Assembly: GCF_023278565.1 (NCBI RefSeq)
Contig: NC_064678.1
Location: 5,208,001 to 5,272,000, forward strand
Length of the DNA: 64,000 bases
Reading direction: 5' to 3'
Origin: Colletotrichum lupini
Taxonomy: Eukaryota > Ascomycota > Sordariomycetes > Glomerellales > Glomerellaceae
Every line of letters begins with the position of its first letter. Within the stretch, counting starts at the first letter, position 1. The notes below the pieces were generated by a model, which saw only the letters and a program-made list of their open reading frames with translations, was not told where the DNA came from and did not search any database. The position numbers and the translations under genes were made by a program. Positions 24,901 to 36,546 of the stretch are shown in pieces.

Positions 24901-26938
24901 TCGTCGTAGGGGAAAGAGAAAGAATAGCTACTTGACTTTACTATATTAATATATAAAATATATAGCTAAAATAAGAGCATGCTAAAGGTAGCTTCGAGGT
25001 TACTTATATATTAATAAAAAATATACTAATAAATAAACTTATTAAAAACCTTTTACGAGCTAAGTTCGAACATTTCTATATATTTTTTAACTATTATAAT
25101 ACGCGAGAAGCTATTATAAATAGCTAAAATAGTTAAAAATAATTAATTTAGGCCACGCTTAGAAAGACTTAATACTTAAAAATAGATAATAAATAGAACC
25201 TAAAGTGCGGCCCGGAGGCTTAAAATAAATAAAATAAAGACCTCTTATAGCCCAAAGGCCTAAATTCCTAAAATAACCTTACCCTATAGGGTATACGTAT
25301 ATAAAAATAAAACCTAAGCTTATGCTTACTATTTAAACTCTTAGTTTATAAAATACGTAATTACTAAGAGCATAGCGTTATTAAGGAGGAAGGTTAGTAT
25401 ACGTATTAAGAAACGTATTTTATATATTTTAAAGTTTATAAAGCTAAGAGTAGTAGGGGTAGCGGGGGGTATAAGAGCTAAAATAATTATTAAGTTAATA
25501 ACTTAGGGTATAAAAGCGGGCAGTGTAATAAAAGGTTAATTATAAATAATTATAATAAGTATAAGAGAGGACCGGGGGCGCGCGTCGAAAAAGTCTTTTA
25601 TATAAAAACTAATATAGTTCTCGTATATTTTTTAATTATTATATATCTAGCGGATAATATTATAGAGCTTAGTAATATCTTATTAAAACTATAGTTAAAA
25701 ATGCGCTTCTTAATAATAAAAAAGGATAATATATTTATAAAAAAGAGAGCGCTATTTATAATAGCCTTAGTAAGAGCTTAGGTTATTAGTTATAAAATAA
25801 CTAATATATTAATATATTTTTTAGCTAAACGGCTATTAAAATAGCGTATATACTAGCTACTACTTTTTATAAAATAACGACTACTATCCTTAGTATTAGT
25901 ATATTAAAGGGCTATTTTAAAATAGGGTAAGTACTAAATCTCTTATTCTTTAAGAGCCTCTTTTTTAAGCTTCTTAGGGACTAAGTATACGTTAAATAGG
26001 CCTAGAATAATAAAGAGAACTATACTTATTATAAGGGATACTTTAGCCTCTTAGCGTTCTTTTTTATTTCTTATTACCTTTTTAAAAAGAGCTAGTTTTA
26101 TATTTTTTAGACTTTAGAATAATATTAAATATAAACTCTTAAAATAATAAGTATATAATAAACCCTTTTTAAAGGGCTTATTATTTAAATTAGTTTTATT
26201 TTTATTTTTAAACTCCGAGGGGGGGATAAGTAAAAGCCCGTTAAAGCTCTTATTATTACTATTTATTTTATTATTACCCTTATTATAGCCGCTAAAAAGA
26301 GCTTTAAACTTAATAAAATCCTTAGTATTTTAATTAATAACCTCGATATCCTCTTAGTTAAGGAGGGAGAGCTCGGTAGCCGGGCCTTAGTAAGTAAATA
26401 AGAGGTTGCGGGGGGGGGGTAATAATTTAAAAAGGCTCGTTAATATTATTACTTATTTAAACTTTTAATAAACTATATAATACGTATATAAAAAGTATTA
26501 TAAAAATTGCGTAAAACTTATTATTATTTTTAAATATATTAAATATTAATATTTAAAATAAAATTAATAAACGATTTAATAATATAAGTGCGCGCGCGTA
26601 ATAAACGGGGGTATTTATAATAACTATAAGAAGTTAAAAAGAAAAAGAAAAATAATAGCTAAGCGATGCTACGAGAATTTAAATATATATAAAGCGGCTA
26701 AGTAGCCTCGCCCTTAGTAATTTATATATTAAAAATAATAAAATACGTACTATTCTAAGTTAGGATTCTATTTATTTTAGATAAAGGGATATATTTATAA
26801 TAAACGCGGTTTAAAAAACGCGTATCCTTTATACTTATTTTTCTTTTATTTATATTTAACTAAATTAGGCCTTTATAAGGGTATTTAGAAATTCTATCTT
26901 AGGCATAATAGCTCCCTAGCGGTAGTAATTAGGGGGTA

Positions 26939-27115
26939 TATTACGTAATAAGGATAGTAATCGCACTTTATAAAGTGCCCGTCACGTGCTAAATCACGTG
27001 TCTATCTTAGATATCGTATATATAGACCTTTTCCTTTTGTCTATTTCCACTTTAATAGTTAAGCCACTTTTACCACACTCCGTATACCCATTGCTGCGTG
27101 CCATAACTCGTGACA
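26939..27115 (+). repeat. right LTR of Copia-C
   Basis: A G-rich tract (TTAGGGGG) precedes TATTACGTAA, the proposed LTR start, and the LTR ends CTCGTGACA before GAACC. It contains a TATATATA promoter-like stretch at about 27028. The left two thirds are RIP-mutated and the last 60 bases are not. The exact start is uncertain by a few bases. Confidence 0.65.
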
Positions 27116-28132
27116 GAACCGCAGCCGTGGGGAATTCAGCGCCGCTGAGCCGGATGTCGTAGTGCGAAACTAAGCGCCTGGTGCGAAGAAGTCTTCAATA
27201 ATGCCATCTTTCAAAGGGGTTCCATGGCAGTCTTTCTGGAAGTTTATCCACAACGAGGAGCAAGCCGATTCACGAATTCGACGTGCCGGCTTTCGACTGG
27301 CTTGTGGCTCCTTTCCCGCAGTTCCAGTACCCCCTCGACCAATTTGCAACTGAGAATGCTGCTGAGGAGAAGAGGTGCCTCGAGGAAACGGAGCTTGTGC
27401 TCGACGAGGCTAACGACACCGTCGCGGCAGTGGTCATTGAACCTGTGCAAGCCGGGGGCAGCGACAATCATGCGTCCCCTGCCTTCCTCCGCGGTCTTCG
27501 TGCGCTTACCAAGCGCAAGAGCGTGTTAACGATCGCCGATGAATTTCAAACAGGAGTAGGTGCAACTGGCAAGTTCTGGGCCCACGAGCACTGGAATCTC
27601 CCGTCTCCGCCAGACACGGTCACCTTCTCGAAGACGGCGCAGGCGGCGGATTTCTCTTCAGCGACGCTGGTCTACGGCCTGACAAGCCGAACCGGCAGCT
27701 CAAATACTTGGGTAGGCGATCTCGTGCGTGCGCTACTGTTCAAAGCGATTCATGGAGAGATTGAGAAGCACGGGTTGGTTGAGCAAACGGCGCGGATCGG
27801 CAGTCACCTGTACCGAGAGCTGGAGGCGCTGGCGGACAAGTACCCGCAAAACGTATTGAACCCTCGTGGCAAGGATCGCGGGACGTTTATTGCGTGGGAC
27901 TGTCCGCGAAGGGAGGAGGTTTTGGGCCAGGCCAAATCGAAGGGGGTGAACATGGGTGGCAGCGGAGATGCTGCAATCCGATCACGGCCGATGTTGGTGT
28001 TTGAGAGGCATCATGGTAGATTAATACCCGAGGAATCGATAATCTAGGGTACGAATCGAGACTGACAAGTTGCAATCGATAGCCGACATTTTCCTCGACG
28101 TCTTGGAAGGGGTATTCAAGCGGCTATCGTAG
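27116..28132 (+). pseudogene. GABA transaminase, C-terminal fragment, decayed
   Basis: After the Copia-C target site the sequence resumes GABA transaminase, but with several lesions. A nonsense codon in the expected NNAPG stretch (about 27170) and a frameshift near 27222 precede the well preserved open part at 27283-28047. The PLP-lysine motif FSKK is FSKT, so the catalytic Lys appears lost. At about 27650-27710 the family sequence (GFLFSDAGLRPDKP) lies in another frame, which points to two compensating indels. The C-terminal end (IADIFLDVLEGVFKRLS) is out of frame and finishes at 28132. Recognised blocks include NHASPAF-RGL and QTGVGATGKFWAHEHW. Confidence 0.85.
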
Positions 28133-28576
28133 GCCCAGCTATTGCCAGGGACACGTCTCGAACATGAATAAAATAATTGATCTATAAGCAAGACTCTCAA
28201 AGACCGTTCTCGAAGATGGAATCATACATTAGCACGCCCTTCGGTGGGTCGTCTGTAGTCAAGATAGCATCGCTAATTGGCAATTGGCGTCAATGTTTAA
28301 AAAAGCTGGAGTGACGCGATGGAGTAGCGCATTGTGTAATTCGTGGGGCAGCTTGGCAGCTTCACTGCTCTCGTCCACTGGAAGAGATTGGTAATCTACT
28401 CCAAGCTTCAACCCCTGTTTGGAAGGCCAGCGCGAGCAGGTTGCGTGTGGTTTATATACTTCCATGTGATGCCTCCTCAGATCCTCAGGTTATCAATCGC
28501 CAATCTCAGCTCTCCACTCGCCTTTAACACTCAATTAGAAAGATTACAGCGCACAGGATAGCAAAACTCAGACACA
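28133..28576. other. intergenic, upstream of the SDR gene
   Basis: 444 bases with no gene I can support. It must hold the promoter of the SDR gene; a pyrimidine-rich stretch lies at about 28480-28530. Confidence 0.5.
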
Positions 28577-29888
28577 ATGGTCAACATCTTCCTGTAAGTC
28601 AACTGAAGCTCAGTGAAATAAGCCCGTGTAAGTGCTCCGTTCTGACAGAAAGCCTCCAGGACCGGAGCGACGGGCTACATCGGAGGCAGTGTCCTGTCTT
28701 TGCTCGCCAAGTCGCACCCCGAGTATGCGGTGAGAGCGCTAGTCCGCGACAGCGCCAAGGGAAAGATTATCACCGGCGCCTTCAACAAGGTCGAGATCGT
28801 AGAGGGTGATCTTGACGATGTTGAGACCATCACTCGGGAAGCTTCTAATGCCGATGTCGTTGTCCGTATGTTTTGGTTCTGCAACATAGCGGCCTCATGA
28901 GCTGAAATCACTAACACAAATGCCAGATCTGGCTGCGTCTGGACATTTGAAGAGTGTTGAGACCATTCACAAGGCTTTGTCGTCCAAGTCGGCAGAGCAG
29001 AAGTCATGTAAGTCTGCGCTGCCTTTTTTCAGCCAGTTTATACCCGGGAGTCACGATCCATGATGCTAACATCTAAACGCAGCGCACTGGATCCAGATCT
29101 CTGGCGCCAGCGCCCTTGCCGCAGCAGAACTCGCCGACAAGTCTCGCAGTCCAGGCTCGGCGAGCGACCTGGTCTTCAACGACCTGACCGGTATCGACGA
29201 ACTGCGATCGTTCATCCAAAATTACCCGAGTCGTGCCGTCGACAACTACCTCCTCAAAGTCGCCGCCGATGAGCCCAGGGTCAACACGGCACTAGTGTTC
29301 CCACCCATCATCTACGGCCGGGGACTCGGCCCTGTCAACCAGCGCAGCGTGCAGATCCCGTCGCTGGCGAAAGCCACGCTGGATCGCGGTCATGGGGTAC
29401 GAGTCGGCAAGGGCCTGAGCCGATGGGGAAATGTGCATGTTGAGGACGTTGCACAGTTGATTGCCCAGCTTGTCGAGCGAGCTGCGGAGGCGAAGGGTGA
29501 GGCGGAGGTTTGGAACGAGAACGGACTGTATCTCACTGGTGTTGGTGAAATTGTGAGTGAAGATGAATCCGGGCCCTCAACTCCTTGCTTTGCACCAGCT
29601 AACATAAATGATTCACAGTCCTTTGGCGAAATCTCGAAATTGGTTGCCTCCGCTGCTGCTAAGAAGGGTCTCATTTCAAAAGACGAGGTGGAGGAAGTTG
29701 GACCCGAAGAAGCGAACAAGGTGCTGCCACACGGAACGGTGCTCTTTGGAACAAATGCTCGCAGCGAGGCACTTAGGGCTAAGAAGGTACTGGGTTGGGC
29801 GCCGACAGGCGAGAGTTTGGAGGAAGATATCCCCAAAGCTGTGTCTTGGGAAGCTCCCGAGGTTCAGCACAGTGAGCTTAAGCGATGA
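28577..29888 (+). CDS. atypical SDR, NAD(P)-dependent epimerase-like
   Basis: Five exons (28577-28593, 28660-28865, 28927-29007, 29083-29552, 29619-29888) give 347 residues with all junctions in phase. The start is chosen because the 17-nt first exon supplies the first beta strand, which joins the Rossmann motif TGATGYIGGSV. Later blocks (FPPIIYGRGLGPVNQRSVQIP and a WGNVHVEDVA motif) are typical of fungal epimerase-like proteins that bind NAD(P). I see no clear YxxxK catalytic pair, so the reaction is unknown; it may be an oxidoreductase or NmrA-like sensor. The last intron has no in-frame stop and could be retained. Confidence 0.88.
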
Positions 29889-30784
29889 ACAGTCGATGCG
29901 TGGTCATAGACGGCGGTACATAAATCAAGAATAAAATGAAACTCACATACCATACAGTCTCAAAGCTGGGTCATCAAGTCAAAATTGGATAGGGTTCTTC
30001 ATATGCTACCGTTTCAGAGAGAAGTGTTCACAGGCAGGCTTCGGCCCTTTCTGTCAAGCCGGACTTCGCTCACTATCTCAATGCTCCAATGAGGAATACC
30101 TAGTTGAAACCTTCGGGGATCGATTCAGCTTCAAATGAGGGACGAGTGCCTAGATTAATAGGGAGCATGCTCTGTGAATTGCAAGGTGGTGGTGGAGACT
30201 CAGCCCCTCATCTCCCCTCCCGAGACTCACTGCCCCTCGTTTTGATGCGCAGATTCTATGAGGAAGGTCTCCCCGATCATTCGGAGCTTCACTGCTCTGC
30301 CATGGTCAACCACAAGTGAGATCCAGAAGAGTCAAACATGCCGAATCGGTACGAAGATCTCAGTCGCTTCGCGGTCCCGATAAGATGAGAGTCTTGACGG
30401 CTTACTCCGGGAGGCCACCCGATGAATGTCTTTTGGAAACGCTGGCTCAATTCAGCTATCCCCCATTGCGGGGGAGGGGTAAGTTAGACCCCGCCTGGCA
30501 GGCTACGCCGATACTGAACAGATACAGCGTCAGGCAGATTGAAGCTGTTCGCGTGTCAAGGCCGAATCCGCGGGCGTTTATCAGATGATGGTTCGGAGTG
30601 ATAACCTATCTCATGAAGCCTTACTACTTACTCAATTGATTCTGCAAACGCCTTCTTGGATACCAAGACTCATCCAAATTCGAGAACCTGATTCATAGAA
30701 GCTGGCCCTCATCACCATTCCAAGTCTGCTGATTGAACTTCCGAGAGAAATCAATCTGGTCTCAGTTCACGGTTTGACAACAAG
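29889..30784. other. intergenic, upstream of aldehyde dehydrogenase
   Basis: 896 bases. Two short open frames (30104-30319 and 30316-30588) show no family resemblance and I do not accept them as genes. Three GATA-factor sites occur near 30577-30612. Confidence 0.5.
30577..30612. promoter_or_regulatory. cluster of three HGATAR sites
   Basis: TTATCA (30577-30582), TGATAA (30599-30604) and CTATCT (30606-30611) lie within 40 bases, about 175-210 bases before the aldehyde dehydrogenase start. Paired HGATAR sites are the known targets of AreA/NIT2-type nitrogen regulators. Nitrogen control is inferred. Confidence 0.45.
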
Positions 30785-32498
30785 ATGGGAGACCTTTCAA
30801 TTGTATTGACTGCGCCTAACGGCCAGAAGTGGACTCAGCCAACCGGCCTGTTCATCAACAACGAATTCGTTCCCTCATCCTCCGGGCAGACCATTCCTGC
30901 CATTGATCCAGCGTGAGCAGTAGACTCAGATAGTTCAACATGCTTCAAGTAAGATGATTTGCTAATGTCCCGCGGGTTTTCAGGACCGAAGAAGAAATCG
31001 CGAGAGTTCATGCAGCGACCGAAGACGATGTCGACAAGGCCGTTAAGGCCGCCGCTGCGGCGCTGAAGGCGCCCTCCTGGAAGGCGCTGTCGGCTTCAGA
31101 CAGAGGCATACTCATGGCCCGTCTTGCGGACCTAATGGAGTCGAATAAGGAATTGCTCGCAACCATCGACGCTTGGGATAACGGTAAGAAATCCTCAAAA
31201 TTCTACTCAACCTCAAGACAACCCCTGCTCGAGTCCAACTCTGACGACGTAATTACGCAGGCAAGACATACCAAGAGGCATTGACAAACGACATGGTCGA
31301 AGCCGTCGGAGTTATCCGCTACTACAGCGGTTGGTGCGACAAGATCTTTGGCCAGACGATCAGCCTGCCAAACAAGTTCGCCTACACCGTCCGCCAGCCC
31401 GTTGGGGTTGTAGGTCAAATCATTCCGTGGAACTATCCCATATCAATGGCAACGTAAGACGCTCTCTGTGACGATAGACTGAGTTGCATTTTGCTGACCC
31501 GTCAACCGCAAAACAGATGGAAGCTCGGTCCCGCGCTAGCCTGCGGAAATACCGTTGTTCTGAAGGCCGCTGAACAGACTCCCCTTAGCATTCTGGTCTT
31601 CGGTCGCCTCATCAAGGAAGCTGGCTTCCCGCCAGGCGTCGTGAACTTCATCAATGGTCTGGGTAAAGATGCTGGTGCAGCCCTCGTCTCCCATCCCTTG
31701 GTTGATAAAGTCGCGTTTACGGGATCAACGGCGACCGCGACCAACATCATGAAGATGGCATCTGCAACACTGAAGAACATCACCCTCGAGACGGGCGGGA
31801 AATCGCCGCTGTTGGTCTTCAACGACGCGGATCTCGAGCAGGCTGTTCGGTGGTCACACATGGGCATCATGTCCAACCAAGGGCAAATTTGCACAGCCAC
31901 GTCACGAATTCTCGTGCAGCAGGATATATACGACAACTTTGTCGCGAGATTCATCGACGAGGTCCACAAGACAAGTAAAGTCGGCAACCAGTGGGATGCT
32001 GAAACTTACCAGGGCCCGCAAGTTTCGAAGCAGCAATACGATCGCATCATGTCCTACTTCCAGATCGGCCGTGATGAAGGAGCTACAATCAAGACTGGCG
32101 GCGAAAGGCCGACGCATCTGGGCGATAAGGGTTACTATGTTGCGCCGACCGTCTTCACCGACGTCAAGAGCGACATGAAGATATGGCGCGAGGAAATCTT
32201 CGGCCCTGTCGTCGTGACCCAAAAGTTTGGCGACGAGGCCGAGGCGGTGTCGATTGCCAATGACAGTGTCTATGGCCTCGGCGCAGCAGTCTTCACGACA
32301 AACTTGGAAAAGGCCCATCGCGTGGCTGCTGAGATCGAGGCGGGTATGGTGTGGGTAAATAGCACACAGGACTGTGATCCAAGGGTCCCCTTTGGCGGCG
32401 TGAAGCAGAGCGGCATCGGGCGGGAGCTTGGTGAGGCAGGGCTTGACGCGTACAGCCAGATTAAGGCGGTTCATGTGAACATGGGCAACAAGCTCTAG
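30785..32498 (+). CDS. aldehyde dehydrogenase (class 1/2 type)
   Basis: Exons 30785-30912, 30984-31183, 31261-31453 and 31517-32498 give 500 residues, the usual family length. It oxidises an aldehyde to the acid with NAD(P)+. Visible motifs are the cofactor-binding PWNYP, FTGST, the catalytic Glu265 in LETGGKSP, the catalytic Cys299 in NQGQICTA (34 residues apart, as in the family), EIFGPV and PFGGVKQSGIGRE. There is no targeting peptide, so it is probably cytosolic. The substrate is unknown; succinate semialdehyde or an amino aldehyde would fit the GABA transaminase and FluG neighbours, but the sequence looks like a general ALDH1-type enzyme. Confidence 0.93.
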
Positions 32499-32787
32499 AT
32501 ATTAGAAGCATCATCGCATTCAAGTGCTTCGGCAGACACCACAACTACTCCTGTGGGATTTCGAAGGAAGATGACGCGATTCAGAAGGGGTCTTTTCCCA
32601 GTTACTTTACTAATAATCCCCGCATAATCTCTCCCTCAAAAGTGATCCCTTACGTAAACAATCTTACCGATCTCCGAGCGCGGTCATCGGTCTTCCGCCT
32701 ACGTAGCCAATGCCTGAATCGCGGGGTCCCAGCGCTGCCCCTCGTTGTTCTGGCGTTTTGATAAACGGTTTTCAACACTGAACAAGC

Positions 32788-33651
32788 ATGTTCACTAGAA
32801 GTCGCAACCTTGCCACATCAGTGATCTATAGAAGGCCCTCTACAGCATTCATAACTCCTTCGACTTGCGTCAGAAGGTTCAGCCAAGGCTTTCCAATGGC
32901 TCAGGATGGCGAGCGCGCCGCTGATGGTGAGTCGTGAGCATCAGTGAGCCAGTGTCTCACAGAATCGAATGCGTCTTTAGCTACTCTGTTCTGATTCAAT
33001 CCAGGCAAACCCGTCAACTTTGGCCTCGTACTCTTCCCAGCCTTTCAGTCCCTTGACGTCTTCGGGCCCTTAGACGCCCTCAACATGCTATCAGGCTCAT
33101 ACAAAATGAACCTCTACATCATTGCAGATACCCTAGACCCGGTGCCAACAAGGGTCAAGGACGACAGCCACATCTCAAACTTCTGCGAGAGCGTCGTCCC
33201 AACACACACATTTCAGACCGCCCCGCCCCTTGACGTCCTCATCGTCCCCGGCGGGCAGGGGACTCGGAACCCGGGCATCAGCACCGCAATCGACTTTGTC
33301 AAGGAGCGCTTCGACTCGCTGCAGTACTTACTGACCGTCTGTACCGGCGCCGGAGTCGCGGCACGGGCGGGCGTGCTAGATGGGCGGAGGGCGACGACGA
33401 ATAAGCTCTCGTGGGACCAGACGATTGCGCTGCGACCGCAGGTTAACTGGATTCACAAGGCAAGGTGGGTGCAGGATGGGAATGTGTGGACGTCTTCAGG
33501 CATTAGTGCAGGCATCGATCTGGCATTTGCGTGGATCGGAGCCGTGTATGGGAAGGATGTTGCAAAGAACATCGCCAACAGAATGGAGTATACGCCTGTT
33601 GAGGACCCAAGCTGGGATCCGTTTGCTGACTTGTGGGGGTCATCAAAGTAA
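32788..33651 (+). CDS. DJ-1/PfpI family protein with N-terminal presequence
   Basis: Exons 32788-32926 and 33005-33651 give 261 residues. The first 35 or so residues are Arg/Ser/Thr-rich with no acids, like a mitochondrial presequence; an internal Met (MAQDGE) could serve as a shorter start. The body begins FGLVLFPAFQSLDVFGP. It has the nucleophile elbow with Cys159 in TVCTGAG and a downstream region (TSSGISAGIDLAF) like that of isonitrile hydratase and of the N-terminal domain of AraC-type regulators. Possible roles are isonitrile hydration or glyoxalase/deglycase-like activity; I cannot choose. It lies 289 bases after the aldehyde dehydrogenase on the same strand. Confidence 0.88.
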
Positions 33652-33819
33652 GGTGTATAGATATGTGTGGTGTTCATAGATGGGTATTGTGCAGGCCATT
33701 TTCAATGGCTCTGATCTCTAGATGTCCTTCATTGTTTTCTCCGCGTTATTGGCGCTGTGTCCATAATCGTCCTGGAGGCCAGTCAAGACCTGGATGGTTT
33801 CGAATTGAACCGAGGCGAT

Positions 33820-35454
33820 CTAAGACGACACTGGATCCCAGATATCCCAGACTTTCCGGCCGCCAAACCAAGTCTCCTCCACTTGGGCTTGCAACAAGCT
33901 CTTCTCATCCCACTCCATATCAACCACAATGAAGTCAGCGCACTTCCCAGCCGCAAGGCTCCCCGTACGTTTCTCATCAAACACACTGCTAGCAGCGCCC
34001 CAAGTAGCGGCTGTAATAGACTCACATAGTCCAAGACGGAAGTGCTCGTTGAAAGTCCCAGTGAATTTTGGATCTCTTGCAGACCGTCTCGAAGCCGCAA
34101 CGTATAAATTCTCCATCGGTGCCCACGGCGAGGTCGGACTATCACTGCCGATAGCCATCAAAGCCCCCGAGTCTGCGAATTCGCGGTAGGCAAATGCTCG
34201 ATGACAACGATCTTCTCCGATCAGGCGAGGCCATTCAGTGAGGACAGCCGGGTCCGAATGGACTGGTTGGATAGAGGCTGTGAGACCCAACCGGCCTAGG
34301 CGAACTGCATCTTCTGGTGACACAAGTTCTAGATGTTCGATGCGGTGGCGGCGGCCGGGGGTGGTGTGCTTCTCGATGGCGTCGATTGCCATTCCAACTG
34401 CCGCATCTCCGATGGCGTGCAGTGCGACTTGGAGACCACCATTATTTGCTTCCTTAACAACGGGGTCCAGATACTCCGGCTCCCAGATTGGTGGGGGCTT
34501 GCCTGCCGGTGCGTAAGGTTCCGAGAGAAACGCCGTGCAAGCATCGATAATGCCGTCGCAAATCACTTTGATACCGACAATACGAAAGTTCGGGCTAGTG
34601 GTGGAGTTGTAAACTTGGCTCAGCTCAATGGCGCGACGAACTTGACGGGAGTTGGCATGATGATCCGTTGTTGGCTTGATCAGCCAGTACGCGGCTACAT
34701 GGATCGGGAAATCTGGCTGGGTATCCCGAATGGTGATGATCGCGTCCCAGGCTTCCTCATCCATTGCCATCTCCACCACGCCGGTATATCCTGCCGCATT
34801 ATACTCCTTCACCGCAGCGATGATAGCCTTGATACGCTCTTCTTTGGGGGATGAGGAAGCTTGGTACGGCCAGATGATGGACATCATTGCGCCTTCATCG
34901 AGAACACCAGATGGCTTCCCATGCTCATCGCGATGGATGCGTCCGCCAGCCGGATCCGGCACGTCGGCGACTCCAAGCTCTTTCAGAGCTGCATGATTAC
35001 ACCAGGATGAATGCAACGAGCTTGCATCGACAAAGATTGGGCGGGGATCAATATCATCGAGTAAAGCGGCCGAGACCCCATTCGGAGTCATCGAGTGCCT
35101 CCATCCTTTGCAGAGAATTGTTGGTAGATTCGGGTTTGCCTTGGCGTATGACCTAATACTGGTACGGATGTCGTCTAACGTTTTGCAATTTGATAAGTCG
35201 AGTTTCCGAAGAGATTGTCCTAGTAGGAGGAGGTGCATATGGCCGTCGATGAAGCCGGGAAGGACTGTACGATGTTGCAGGTCATGGACCTCGAACCCCG
35301 TTAAGTCTGATGGTTCTATTTCTTTCCGACTTCCGATAGCTGCAATCTTCTTATCTATTACCAAGAGACTATCGACGAAAGTTGCTTCGGCATTGAGTCC
35401 TGTCCCGGCGTTGACGAGGACTCTGCCATTGTGAAAAAATGACCCTGCAAACAT
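33820..35454 (-). CDS. YtcJ-type metal-dependent amidohydrolase
   Basis: The gene is a single exon of 544 residues, a usual length for the Amidohydro_3 family. I take Met at 35454 (MFAGSFFHNGRV) because the family homology starts there; an in-frame Met at 35520 would add 22 residues without resemblance. Metal-site motifs are DGHMHLLLLG near residue 70, a HAIGDAAV block, RHRIEHLELV and the GSDSPTSP block with the catalytic Asp. It should hydrolyse a C-N bond of an amide or formamide-like substrate, which is unknown. It faces the DJ-1 gene tail to tail (about 170 bases between stops). Confidence 0.9.
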   Translation of the reverse strand: MFAGSFFHNGRVLVNAGTGLNAEATFVDSLLVIDKKIAAIGSRKEIEPSDLTGFEVHDLQHRTVLPGFIDGHMHLLLLGQSLRKLDLSNCKTLDDIRTSIRSYAKANPNLPTILCKGWRHSMTPNGVSAALLDDIDPRPIFVDASSLHSSWCNHAALKELGVADVPDPAGGRIHRDEHGKPSGVLDEGAMMSIIWPYQASSSPKEERIKAIIAAVKEYNAAGYTGVVEMAMDEEAWDAIITIRDTQPDFPIHVAAYWLIKPTTDHHANSRQVRRAIELSQVYNSTTSPNFRIVGIKVICDGIIDACTAFLSEPYAPAGKPPPIWEPEYLDPVVKEANNGGLQVALHAIGDAAVGMAIDAIEKHTTPGRRHRIEHLELVSPEDAVRLGRLGLTASIQPVHSDPAVLTEWPRLIGEDRCHRAFAYREFADSGALMAIGSDSPTSPWAPMENLYVAASRRSARDPKFTGTFNEHFRLGLCESITAATWGAASSVFDEKRTGSLAAGKCADFIVVDMEWDEKSLLQAQVEETWFGGRKVWDIWDPVSS

Positions 35455-36546
35455 TACAATCACACAAAAACTCTTAACCTCAAGTGAATTTTTGAGGTAG
35501 ATTATAGTTGCTAGTTTCACTTAACAAAAATCGTCCCTGTGAGTTGTGTTAGTGAGACGCTCAAAGGTACTGATGATAACGTACAAAGAGGAAACTTGAG
35601 GCTTCAATCGTTTACTTCTTATCCGCAAATCTGCATGTAAGTTGTTGATGCAGGTAAAAACTAATTCCGAGTCTCGGCACGTTTTCGGAGCCCTTGCTTA
35701 CTCTTATAGTCTCAGCTAAGCCTCAGGTGCTCAATACTACTTATCTTGAGTCGCTAATGATTCCGAGAAAAGATCTTGTCAACAGAAATCAAAGTGGGGT
35801 TTCGTCATTTAGCGCTCGTCACGACTTTACTTCCCAGTTCACTCAGCTTTCATACCCCATTTTAGCTCCCGAATAGTCAAAAAGCGGGGCAAGACCTCTC
35901 CTCGACTTTCCTTCCCAGTCAAACTAGATAGCATCGTTCATAGCGCGGTTAGAGGAAGACCACGCTCCGTTGGCTTTCGCAATCAGCTTCTTTGCCCTGG
36001 TTCCCCCAACTCATCATGGCCCTCACTTATCGAGTCGTCGATTGTCGTCGATTATCCTAGAGATATTTGAGAACAAGTATGACTTGCTACTTGATAAATC
36101 GACCTTCCTTCTACTTTCCTCGGGCTGTCTGAGCCTCCATTTTGAGCAAGAATTTTGAGCAAGAAGGAACAGACGCTTAAGGCCCAATGAGAAGGCGCGA
36201 TTGAGTCAGAATTGAAACGCATGGAACAATCCAAGGGGAAGCGAACAACATAGGAGTAAGAAAATTTTGAATGACAAAGCTATCGGTCAAGTCATTTCTA
36301 GGAAGATTGACGTCCAGCCCCAACTTATATGCAATCTCTATGTGACTTCGGTCGATCTCCCGGGCACGTGAACGTGACCTGAGTAAGGAAGAGGAGGTCG
36401 TAGGTGCGGGGTCGTGACCAACCGATGTTCAAGCAACCGTCATTACCGGCGTCTTCAAGCACACTCTAAGTATCAAAGACAAATTGATTACGAATGTAAA
36501 AGTAAAAATCACTCTTTACACCGTCGATTCTCCCAACTTTCGAGAT
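35455..36546. other. divergent intergenic region, amidohydrolase / DsbA-like
   Basis: 1092 bases between divergent starts. Short open frames at 35694-35876 and 35970-36158 show no resemblance to known proteins and are rejected. The region must carry both promoters; I see no well defined element. Confidence 0.45.

Larger units (their letters stand above)
19612..27115 (+). mobile_element. Ty1/Copia element C in the GABA transaminase gene
   Basis: The element is 7504 bp long, bounded by TGTCACGAG at the left and CTCGTGACA at the right (perfect inverted 9-mers) and flanked by GAACC at 19607-19611 and 27116-27120. A sequence like the anticodon-stem complement of initiator tRNA-Met follows the left LTR. 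Plus-strand Copia reverse transcriptase lies near 23880-24170, with a YV-N-D-F motif in place of YVDD, and RNase H lies near 24720-24830. The interior is strongly RIP-mutated, with no long frame. About 1.9 kb (25050-26938) between RNase H and the right LTR is unexplained: it could be an extra gene, a long 3' region or a nested relic. Confidence 0.85.

Noticed and set aside
30104..30588. two plus-strand frames before the aldehyde dehydrogenase
   Set aside because: Short, low-complexity starts and no resemblance; the area is better read as promoter DNA.
30785..32498. naming the dehydrogenase succinate-semialdehyde dehydrogenase
   Set aside because: The motifs are those of general ALDH1-type enzymes; only the neighbour argues for that substrate.
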